From: CAYZXU01 sp964482535
GTDB lineage: Bacteria > Desulfobacterota > Desulfobacteria > Desulfobacterales > BuS5
DNA: 5,607 nt
Assembly: GCA_964482535.1 (NCBI GenBank)
Contig: CAYZXU010000138.1
Span: forward strand, 1 to 5,607
Direction: 5' to 3'
In this document: positions 1 to 4,638 of the stretch, one piece after another
Numbering within the stretch: the first letter of the stretch is position 1
Layout of the letters: the number at the start of each line of letters is the position of its first letter
Notes under the pieces: model-generated
Databases searched by the model: none
Told to the model about the DNA's origin: nothing
Seen by the model: the letters and a program-made list of their open reading frames with translations, nothing else
Translations under genes and position numbers: made by a program

Positions 1-1044
1 GTATTTTGTTGCAAAAGAAATATTCAAACATCTTCGTGTCTTTGGCCCAACGATTCCGTCACTTTCGAGAAAGTGTGCACTCTGAAAACGCTTAACGGCC
101 TTTTTTGTGTCGGAATCAAAGAAGCCCGTTGCTTTTTCCTTCGCAAGCCATCCTTCTTGTATCAAACGTCGTTGAAGGTTCAACACACCTTCACCAGACA
201 TCCCTTCTTTTAAAGAAGGACCATCACTCAAAAAGATCTGACCAACATCTTTGAGCTTGCAATAAAAAGGCAAGATCTTTTTCAACGATATGAAGTGAGG
301 GTCGGTGGGTTCTAGAGATAACATGTAATTCTCCAAGCTATCCCAATGACCAAAACGGTCAATATAATCAGCCTTTGTTAATTCAAAGGGATTCACGTAT
401 TTAATGTACTGAACTAGGAGTCCACTGAGCCGGATATCCAAGCTAGTGGCTATATCTATAAGATGCCTGTAAAGGTCTATGCGCTTTTGAGCCCACACCA
501 CCAAAGTCCTTTCAAAATCTCCATCTTCCTCCAGCAACGATACAATTTGAACCCTTTCGGCCTTATTTCCGGAAAAGCAGAAATGAACATTTTGGGCAAA
601 TACTGGAGGAGGGGAATAGGTGAAGTTTTGTTTTAACCGCTTTAATCCGACAATTCCACGTTTTACTTGATCAAGCCCGGGGAAAACTTTGCCTTCTAAA
701 TTTTGCATACGCGAAACCACATCAATCATGATTCTGGCAGAAGGCTTCACAGAAAAATTACCGTCCACAAAAAACAATTGGAATTTCCGGCTCTCATAGA
801 TTCTTTTAACAGCCTCTTGAACATCCAGATTCCGTGGCAAATCATCGGCTAGATGACTGTGGAAATACGCTGTCCATGAATTTTCGGAAAAAACGACGAT
901 GTTTCGAGCTGTACTAAATCTCGGCTCAACAAATTCTTCCAGTTTTAGACACTCAGCCCCAATTACCCCATGAAGCCGTATCCCCAACAATAGCACTAAC
1001 GCACACACCAAGCACAGAGACCACCGTGAACCCCCAGCAATCAT
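1..1044 (-). CDS. Secreted L,D-transpeptidase, YcbB/LdtD type (C-terminus beyond window)
   Basis: The frame is open from the ATG at 1044 to the window edge, giving 348 residues without a stop. Residues 1-30 form a signal peptide: R7 before a hydrophobic stretch, with likely cleavage after G-A at residue 30. Residues about 60-265 resemble the scaffold domain of YcbB-type transpeptidases, including a region like 'FYQxRxYxPxWxDG' (here IYESRKFQLFFVDG) and an L-D-I-R-L-S-G-L-L helix. Residues about 275-341 are a peptidoglycan-binding type 1 domain, with G-E-G-V-L-N-L-Q-R-R-L, A-V-K-R-F-Q and S-D-G-I-V-G-P-K-T. In this family a YkuD catalytic domain with an active-site Cys follows, and here it would lie left of position 1. 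These periplasmic enzymes make 3-3 peptidoglycan cross-links. A GGGGAG ribosome site lies about 10 bases before the ATG. Codons 1-128 are repeated exactly at 2929-3312. The family is inferred from remembered domain patterns. I did not see the catalytic residues. Confidence 0.8.
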   Translation of the reverse strand, partial: MIAGGSRWSLCLVCALVLLLGIRLHGVIGAECLKLEEFVEPRFSTARNIVVFSENSWTAYFHSHLADDLPRNLDVQEAVKRIYESRKFQLFFVDGNFSVKPSARIMIDVVSRMQNLEGKVFPGLDQVKRGIVGLKRLKQNFTYSPPPVFAQNVHFCFSGNKAERVQIVSLLEEDGDFERTLVVWAQKRIDLYRHLIDIATSLDIRLSGLLVQYIKYVNPFELTKADYIDRFGHWDSLENYMLSLEPTDPHFISLKKILPFYCKLKDVGQIFLSDGPSLKEGMSGEGVLNLQRRLIQEGWLAKEKATGFFDSDTKKAVKRFQSAHFLESDGIVGPKTRRCLNISFATKY

Positions 1045-1265
1045 GTTGTTTTCTCTCCCCTCGCCAGACCAAATCCTGCATTGCTACTGCTACTATAGAA
1101 CAAGAAAAAAACAATGACCAGTTACTTACTTGCACATTTGAAAAAAATTCTTATTATTAAAAACAGCTCAAAGATAAAGTGACTTTAAGAAAGCGAAAGC
1201 CAAACAGGTACGCCTTTTGAAAAACTGCCTAATGATTGGATTTGTCCAGTGTGTGGGGCTGGCAA
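649..1265. repeat. Left copy (A) of a direct duplication
   Basis: Positions 661-1204 are identical over 544 bp to 2929-3472. The repeat covers codons 1-128 of the transpeptidase, its upstream region and the plus-strand rubredoxin promoter. To the left, 649-659 still matches and 660 is a mismatch. Beyond that, degenerate homology to the right copy reaches about 606 after an 8-bp indel. To the right, this copy lacks 91 bp that the other copy has (3473-3563). Homology then resumes at 1205-1265 against 3564-3624, with 4 mismatches in 61 bp, and ends inside the rubredoxin sequence. Confidence 0.95.
1045..1204. promoter_or_regulatory. Divergent promoter region, copy A
   Basis: This is a perfect copy of 3313-3472. 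On the minus strand, TGGTCA (1115-1120) and TATAGT (1092-1097), 17 bp apart, are a plausible promoter for the transpeptidase. On the plus strand, TTGCAC (1130-1135) and TATTAT (1152-1157), 16 bp apart, are the promoter-like pair that serves rubredoxin in the other copy. Here that plus-strand promoter has no intact gene. It would transcribe the rubredoxin remnant and then read toward the 3' end of the convergent PAN-domain gene. The boxes were picked by eye from the sigma-70 consensus. Confidence 0.5.
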
Positions 1266-1323
1266 GTTTGTTTGGCCGCTTTCCCATTATAGTAAGGGCG
1301 TGCAAGAATGTCCCAAAAGGTAG
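1205..1323 (+). pseudogene. Rubredoxin remnant (C-terminal half only)
   Basis: Read in frame from 1207, this encodes GTPFEKLPNDWICPVCGAGK, matching residues 27-46 of the intact rubredoxin at 3488-3646, including the second C-P-V-C-G iron-binding loop. The ribosome site, the start codon and the first C-x-x-C loop are missing: relative to the intact copy, 91 bp (3473-3563) are deleted here. Homology stops at 1265, and the frame then runs through unrelated codons to a TAG at 1321. Of the four base differences in the 61-bp match, three are silent and the fourth is Thr to Ile, a change tolerated at that position in rubredoxins. That is the mark of a gene that was functional while it diverged. It cannot bind iron as it stands. 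Confidence 0.85.
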
Positions 1324-1358
1324 TTTAGAAACAGCATTAGTATTAGATGCCATTCTCT

Positions 1359-1390
1359 ATGTAGAGGCACACCATAGCGTGCCCCTACGT
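1359..1390. repeat. Hairpin-forming inverted repeat
   Basis: GTAGAGGCAC (1361-1370) and GTGCCCCTAC (1379-1388) pair with one mismatch across an 8-base loop. The flanking A-T and T-G pairs extend the stem to 12. Short 'GTAGGGGCAC...GTGCCCCTAC' palindromes are familiar as dispersed, MITE-like repeats in various bacterial genomes, so this may be a degenerate member. There is no T-tract, so it is not a typical intrinsic terminator. It lies between the rubredoxin remnant and the end of the convergent PAN-domain gene, in a stretch (1266-1463) where I see nothing else. Confidence 0.5.
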
Positions 1391-1463
1391 GAAATTTTCG
1401 TACGGTAGGCGTTCAAGCATTCCCAGTATGGCTCGGACTAGACGATGTTATCTGTGGTGTGTT

Positions 1464-2513
1464 CTAATGTTTCACCCCTGAAACGCAACAAGTGTTGTGA
1501 CTTGGCCTGGGAACAGCGTATTTAAGCCAGCATCGCGGTCTGGGTCCCTGGATGGTGTTGGGCTTTACATAGGTCCAAGCCTTACACTTAGAATCCCTTG
1601 CACAGGCATCTCGGCACAGAGCGGGATCTGCTTCTGGTAAATCGAAGTTGGAGTAATCCAAACCCATTCTGTCTGTGTCCCACTCCATTGGGCCCATAAC
1701 TGGCATGCTGGAAGTGGATCGCTGCTTGAATTTGAATGGATTGGTTATGAACTGCTGACGGGCACCCGTGTTGAAAGTCCTACAATTTCCGTCTATCCCA
1801 CTGGAATTGACTACGAAAGGTCCATCTCCGGGAGCAGGAATTCTTCCAACAACCCCGTCGAAATTTCCCTGGTTGTCCGTATAGAAAGGATCGCCAACCG
1901 CTACTGATGGTGTTGTTCCTAGATAAAACACCTGAAGACGATAAGGTGGATGAGTCTCCATTGCTGTTTTCCCCTTCACTCTCTTCAGTACTACCCGTAC
2001 TCGCCCAAGGGAATCTACCTCCAGGCGTCCTTGCCGGAAGGTAAGATTGCCCCCTCTTCCGTAGCATTTATGGCGGGCAAAGGCGCACGGCACAAGGGTC
2101 AATTTTCTCGCATTTTTAAAGCCAGGTGGTGGAGCAGGAGCCGATCCCTTATATGAGAGATATAAACTAACAGAAGCTGAAGATTGGTCCTCCTTGAGCC
2201 CTGGAAAAACCCTGTAGGTGCCTGGCGGTAAAAGCAACCCCCTTAAATTTTTGTGCACACCACCGCAAAATTGACGACCCGTGTTTATATCCTGGATACA
2301 ATAATCTCTTGCGTTTCCTTCTATCCTCACTATTACAGCCGGCTTGATAAGAGTAATCTCGTTTCCCTTCCATTGCGCATTTGCCCCAGGTGCCCATCCC
2401 TTGATTTGCATCCCCCATAGTTCTAGCGTTTCAGCCTTCGTTCCAGGTACTATCACCAAGAAGGTCATCAACACAGCAATCACAATTAAACGTTTACCCA
2501 TTGTATTACACAT
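1464..2513 (-). CDS. Secreted protein of unknown function with C-terminal PAN/apple-type domain
   Basis: The protein has 349 residues. I chose the ATG at 2513 because GGGAGG lies 6 bases upstream. An in-frame ATG at 2582 would add 23 residues and lacks such a site. Residues 1-27 are a signal peptide: G-K-R, a hydrophobic core, then G-T-K-A with likely cleavage after A27, so the product is exported. Residues 28 to about 270 are not recognised. They include two Cys in a D-Y-C...Q-F-C-G segment, a Pro/Ala-rich linker (A-P-A-P-P-P-G) and a possible second module with several Gly and Arg. Residues about 273-347 fit the PAN_4 pattern: M-E-W-D-T-D-R-x-G-x-D-Y, then Cys 300, 304, 310 and 328 (R-C-W-L-K) and C-C-V-S-G at 342-346. 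PAN modules are disulfide-bonded domains that bind protein or carbohydrate. No catalytic motif is visible. The gene stands alone between the two copies of the duplication. The export and C-terminal domain calls are firm, but the overall role is unknown. Confidence 0.85.
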   Translation of the reverse strand: MCNTMGKRLIVIAVLMTFLVIVPGTKAETLELWGMQIKGWAPGANAQWKGNEITLIKPAVIVRIEGNARDYCIQDINTGRQFCGGVHKNLRGLLLPPGTYRVFPGLKEDQSSASVSLYLSYKGSAPAPPPGFKNARKLTLVPCAFARHKCYGRGGNLTFRQGRLEVDSLGRVRVVLKRVKGKTAMETHPPYRLQVFYLGTTPSVAVGDPFYTDNQGNFDGVVGRIPAPGDGPFVVNSSGIDGNCRTFNTGARQQFITNPFKFKQRSTSSMPVMGPMEWDTDRMGLDYSNFDLPEADPALCRDACARDSKCKAWTYVKPNTIQGPRPRCWLKYAVPRPSHNTCCVSGVKH

Positions 2514-2877
2514 AATACACCTCCCTTCTGGCTTTGCCTGAAAAATAGGCGTTATTCTTATTCGTACGTAATGAATTAACATGCATGTTTTTGCGAAAAG
2601 AGATTAAGGTGTCCTAAACTTATTTTTCCGTCACCCCCTGAGCTTTGTACGTATATTTCTGCCTAACTCCAGAACATTGCACATTACCAACCGGAGGAAC
2701 CAAGAGAATATAGACAGGGCAAAGATGATCACAATCAAGAAAAAAGAGTCGCAGGTTGTATCAATGTCAATCATTTCGTCAATCGTTCTCAGTCTATGGC
2801 AGAATAATAACAACATAAAATTAACTCGGCTTAGACAATAATGGCAACAAAAAGATGCTCCACCCTAAAGAAACCCC
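2514..2877. other. Upstream region of the PAN-domain gene, largely non-coding
   Basis: The 364 bp between the PAN-domain gene start and the truncated transpeptidase copy hold no well-supported gene. AACATGCATGTT at 2578-2589 is a perfect 12-bp palindrome about 65 bp upstream of the PAN-gene start and could be an operator. I found no convincing -35/-10 pair for that gene. A minus-strand ORF at 2631-2816 (61 codons) would encode one hydrophobic segment (S-F-F-L-I-V-I-I-F-A-L-S) followed by Arg residues, like a small membrane protein. It has no ribosome site at its first ATG or at the later one at 2774, so I do not call it a gene. Confidence 0.5.
2578..2589. promoter_or_regulatory. Perfect 12-bp palindrome, possible operator
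   Basis: AACATGCATGTT reads the same on both strands and lies 65 bp upstream of the PAN-domain gene's ATG, a usual distance for a regulator-binding site. No regulator is identified, and a 12-bp palindrome can occur by chance. Confidence 0.25.
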
Positions 2878-3312
2878 CTATGAGGATGGAAATAAGTAAA
2901 CCTTTATTTTAACCGTGACAATTCCACTTTTTACTTGATCAAGCCCGGGGAAAACTTTGCCTTCTAAATTTTGCATACGCGAAACCACATCAATCATGAT
3001 TCTGGCAGAAGGCTTCACAGAAAAATTACCGTCCACAAAAAACAATTGGAATTTCCGGCTCTCATAGATTCTTTTAACAGCCTCTTGAACATCCAGATTC
3101 CGTGGCAAATCATCGGCTAGATGACTGTGGAAATACGCTGTCCATGAATTTTCGGAAAAAACGACGATGTTTCGAGCTGTACTAAATCTCGGCTCAACAA
3201 ATTCTTCCAGTTTTAGACACTCAGCCCCAATTACCCCATGAAGCCGTATCCCCAACAATAGCACTAACGCACACACCAAGCACAGAGACCACCGTGAACC
3301 CCCAGCAATCAT
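2878..3312 (-). pseudogene. Truncated second copy of the L,D-transpeptidase 5' end
   Basis: Residues 1-128 are identical to the full-length gene at 1-1044: the signal peptide (cleavage near residue 30) and roughly the first 100 residues of the scaffold region. Residue 129 is Ser instead of Arg. Three more residues match (G-I-V), and then an 8-bp deletion (left-copy positions 639-648 reduced in this copy) shifts the frame. The ORF continues through 12 unrelated residues to a TAG at 2878-2880, giving 144 residues in all. Homology to the full gene stops near 2882, so the rest of the scaffold, the peptidoglycan-binding domain and the catalytic domain are absent. It cannot be a transpeptidase. Its promoter, ribosome site and signal peptide are intact, so a short exported fragment could still be made. 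Whether that product matters is unknown. Confidence 0.8.
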
Positions 3313-3624
3313 GTTGTTTTCTCTCCCCTCGCCAGACCAAATCCTGCATTGCTACTGCTACTATAGAACAAGAAAAAAACAATGACCAGTTACTTACTTG
3401 CACATTTGAAAAAAATTCTTATTATTAAAAACAGCTCAAAGATAAAGTGACTTTAAGAAAGCGAAAGCCAAAAAGGGAAGGAAAAAGATGGATAGATATG
3501 TTTGCACTATTTGTGGATACATTTACGACCCGGCAAATGGCGACCCTGAAGGTGGTGTCCCAGCAGGCACGCCTTTTGAGAAGCTGCCTAATGATTGGAC
3601 TTGTCCAGTGTGTGGGGCTGGCAA
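2917..3624. repeat. Right copy (B) of the direct duplication
   Basis: This copy pairs with 649-1265. The core 2929-3472 is a 544-bp exact match to 661-1204. A single mismatch (2928) and 11 matching bases lie just left of it, then an 8-bp deletion and degenerate homology back to about 2882 (11 of 16 matching at 2891-2906). To the right it carries the full rubredoxin 5' region, of which 3473-3563 is missing from the left copy. Confidence 0.95.
3313..3487. promoter_or_regulatory. Divergent promoter region, copy B (drives rubredoxin operon)
   Basis: The 175 bp lie between two divergent starts. On the plus strand, TTGCAC (3398-3403) and TATTAT (3420-3425) with a 16-bp spacer are the likely rubredoxin-operon promoter, giving a leader of roughly 55 bases with an AAGGA ribosome site just before the ATG at 3488. 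On the minus strand, TGGTCA (3383-3388) and TATAGT (3360-3365) with a 17-bp spacer face the truncated transpeptidase copy. The two -35 regions are only about 9 bp apart, so the two promoters may compete or share a regulator. Confidence 0.55.
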
Positions 3625-3646
3625 AAGTGATTTTGAAAAAGAATAA
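3488..3646 (+). CDS. Rubredoxin
   Basis: The protein has 52 residues, the normal size for a classical rubredoxin. Both iron-binding loops are present: C6-T-I-C9-G-Y and C39-P-V-C42-G-A. The conserved D-P-x-x-G-D-P-E-G-G-V-P-A-G-T-P-F segment and the aromatic core (Y4, Y11, Y13, F30, W37, F49) are also in place. It is a soluble cytoplasmic one-electron carrier with a single Fe(Cys)4 centre, and in anaerobes it donates electrons to rubrerythrins and other peroxide- or oxygen-reducing proteins. The start is set by AAGGA about 5 bases upstream. The ferritin-like gene follows 21 bases after its stop, the classic pairing for this role. A dead partial copy lies at 1205-1265. Confidence 0.97.
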   Translation: MDRYVCTICGYIYDPANGDPEGGVPAGTPFEKLPNDWTCPVCGAGKSDFEKE

Positions 3647-3667
3647 CAGAAAGCCAGGAGTGTCAAA

Positions 3668-4165
3668 ATGTTGTTTGGATTTAATGCAGAAGAGATCTTC
3701 GATATGGCCGTAACCATAGAAGAAAACGGACATAAGTTTTACGAAAAAGCTAAGGCTTGCGTTGGGGACGAAAATGTCAAAAGACTTTTTCAGGAATTGG
3801 CAGAAGAGGAACTCAAGCATCGTAAGCGATTTCAAGAACTGAAAAGCCAGATTCCCCAGGATGTGAAGGGCGGCGGTGTGTATGATCCGGACAATGAAGT
3901 TACAATGTATTTGAAGATGATGGCAAACGAACACGTATTTCGTGAATCTGAAGGTGTATCCGATAAGGTCTGTTCGATAAAATCCACCGAAGAAGCTCTA
4001 AAACTGGCCATCCAGTTTGAAAAAGATTCGATAATATTTTTCCTAACAATGAAAGATCACACCGAAAGTCCTAAGGGAAAGGAACTGGTGGATCTTCTAA
4101 TAAAAGAAGAGCAGGAACATCTGAGGCAGCTTATGGTAACTCTTGGTAATCTGAAGAAGCAATAG
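3668..4165 (+). CDS. Ferritin-like (rubrerythrin-type) diiron protein lacking the rubredoxin domain
   Basis: The protein has 165 residues and is almost entirely helical. Four expected diiron ligand motifs appear in order: E18 in E-x-x-G-x-x-F-Y, E48-x-x-H51, E118 in E-x-x-S-x-x-F-F, and E148-x-x-H151. This is the four-helix pattern of rubrerythrin-family proteins, which reduce hydrogen peroxide in the cytoplasm of anaerobes. Classical rubrerythrin (about 190 residues) ends in a rubredoxin domain with two C-x-x-C pairs. Here the protein stops after the helical bundle, and a separate rubredoxin gene lies just upstream, so the pair may work as a split rubrerythrin. AGGAG is 7 bases before the ATG. 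Peroxidase activity is inferred from the family. Other ferritin-like roles cannot be excluded. Confidence 0.9.
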   Translation: MLFGFNAEEIFDMAVTIEENGHKFYEKAKACVGDENVKRLFQELAEEELKHRKRFQELKSQIPQDVKGGGVYDPDNEVTMYLKMMANEHVFRESEGVSDKVCSIKSTEEALKLAIQFEKDSIIFFLTMKDHTESPKGKELVDLLIKEEQEHLRQLMVTLGNLKKQ

Positions 4166-4182
4166 CTCCGAAGAATGGTAGC

Positions 4183-4214
4183 CGATCACAGGATAGGCGG
4201 GGGACCTGTGATCG
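4183..4214. promoter_or_regulatory. 10-bp perfect inverted repeat before the ferredoxin gene
   Basis: CGATCACAGG (4183-4192) and CCTGTGATCG (4205-4214) are perfect complements around a 12-base loop. The hairpin sits in the 92-bp gap between the ferritin-like and ferredoxin genes. The following bases (CTTATGTTTGCC) are not a T-run, so it is not a standard intrinsic terminator. It could be a partial terminator, an mRNA-stabilising or processing hairpin, or a paired operator: the arms lie about 22 bp centre to centre, two helical turns. A TATTAT at 4227-4232 could be a -10 box, but no -35 box stands out. Confidence 0.45.
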
Positions 4215-4257
4215 CTTATGTTTGCCTATTATTTGCTTAACCGCAGGTGATAATCGT

Positions 4258-4473
4258 ATGGTGTTTAGAAAGCCGGAAATTGATCTATCGAGCTGCAAAA
4301 TGTGTAAAGTCTGTGTGGAAATCTGCCCTGATGTATTCATTTTGATGAATGATGACTACATTGACGTAATCGAAAGAGAATCGTATTCCGAAGAAGCTAT
4401 TAATGAAGCAATAACGTGTTGCCCTTCGGACTGCATCCATTGGAATTATGATAATACCACGGAGAGCGCATAA
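4258..4473 (+). CDS. Single-cluster [4Fe-4S] ferredoxin
   Basis: The protein has 71 residues from the ATG at 4258, chosen because AGGTGA lies 7 bases upstream. A longer frame from 4222 would add 12 residues without such a site. The first cluster motif is C13-x2-C16-x2-C19-x3-C23-P, followed after about 30 residues by C54-C55-P56-x2-C59-I-H-W. In monocluster ferredoxins of sulfate reducers three ligands come from the first motif and the fourth from the distal C-P, here most likely C55, with C23 and another Cys free or in a disulfide. The ending C-P-S-D-C-I-H-W strongly recalls Desulfovibrio ferredoxins. It is a cytoplasmic low-potential electron carrier. The extra Cys pair (C54, C59) leaves the exact distal ligation open. 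The gene follows the rubredoxin/ferritin-like pair, and the next frame starts 2 bases after its stop. Confidence 0.93.
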   Translation: MVFRKPEIDLSSCKMCKVCVEICPDVFILMNDDYIDVIERESYSEEAINEAITCCPSDCIHWNYDNTTESA

Positions 4474-4475
4474 TC

Positions 4476-4628
4476 TTGAAGTGTTTATCTACATCTGGAT
4501 ATCGAAACACGAAAAAGGTTCTGAAGAAACTGCTCGGGCGAGAACAATTTGAAGAAAAGGACTGGTCAGACTTTTTGGTCAATCCTCAAACGATAATATA
4601 ACCGCTTTTTTCTTTTCTTTGCTCCACA
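4476..4628 (+). pseudogene. 5' part of the HEAT-like gene, with an in-frame stop next to the gap
   Basis: A TTG start at 4476, 9 bases after GGAGAG and 2 bases after the ferredoxin stop, opens a frame of 41 residues (L-K-C-L...V-N-P-Q-T-I-I) ending at TAA 4599-4601. Past the stop, the same frame continues P-L-F-S-F-L-C-S-T to the gap at 4629. In the DVU0298-type family as I remember it, an N-terminal 'D-x-x-x-L-V-N-P...P-L-F-S-F-L' stretch directly precedes a 'R-W-x-A-I-x-A-L-G' repeat, and R-W-H-A-I-S-A-L-G is the first thing readable after the gap. I infer that this is the N-terminus of the gene at 4639-5199. The stop could be a base error at a contig end or a real nonsense mutation. Confidence 0.55.
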
Positions 4629-4638
4629 NNNNNNNNNN
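4629..4638. other. Assembly gap (10 Ns)
   Basis: The ten consecutive Ns are a conventional scaffold-gap placeholder. The true distance is unknown, so the reading frame across it means nothing. It falls inside the HEAT-like gene. Confidence 0.99.

Noticed and set aside
953..1135. 60-codon minus-strand frame, repeated exactly at 3221-3403
   Set aside because: It overlaps the transpeptidase start in another frame and is repeated only because it lies in the duplicated block. The transpeptidase frame has the signal peptide and domain homology.
1217..1408. 63-codon plus-strand frame over the rubredoxin remnant
   Set aside because: It reads the rubredoxin remnant out of frame and then runs through the hairpin element. 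There is no ribosome site.
1469..1484. Small hairpin GTTTCA/TGAAAC at the end of the PAN-domain gene as a terminator
   Set aside because: It lies inside the coding sequence, has only six base pairs, and has no T-tract on either strand.
1397..2568. TTCGTACG at 1397-1404 and 2561-2568 flanking the PAN-domain gene, as a possible target-site duplication
   Set aside because: It is only 8 bp, contains the palindrome CGTACG, and has no transposase or terminal inverted repeats next to it. A chance match is likely.
2631..2816. 61-codon minus-strand frame with one hydrophobic segment
   Set aside because: It resembles a small membrane protein, but neither possible ATG (2816 or 2774) has a ribosome site and no family is recognised. 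AT-rich non-coding DNA easily gives hydrophobic frames.
3425..3934. 169-codon minus-strand frame antisense to rubredoxin and the ferritin-like gene
   Set aside because: It is a long shadow of two clear plus-strand genes with intact metal-binding motifs.
4602..4620. T-rich run after the TAA at 4599 as an intrinsic terminator
   Set aside because: No hairpin precedes it, and in frame it reads P-L-F-S-F-L, as expected for the interrupted HEAT-like gene.
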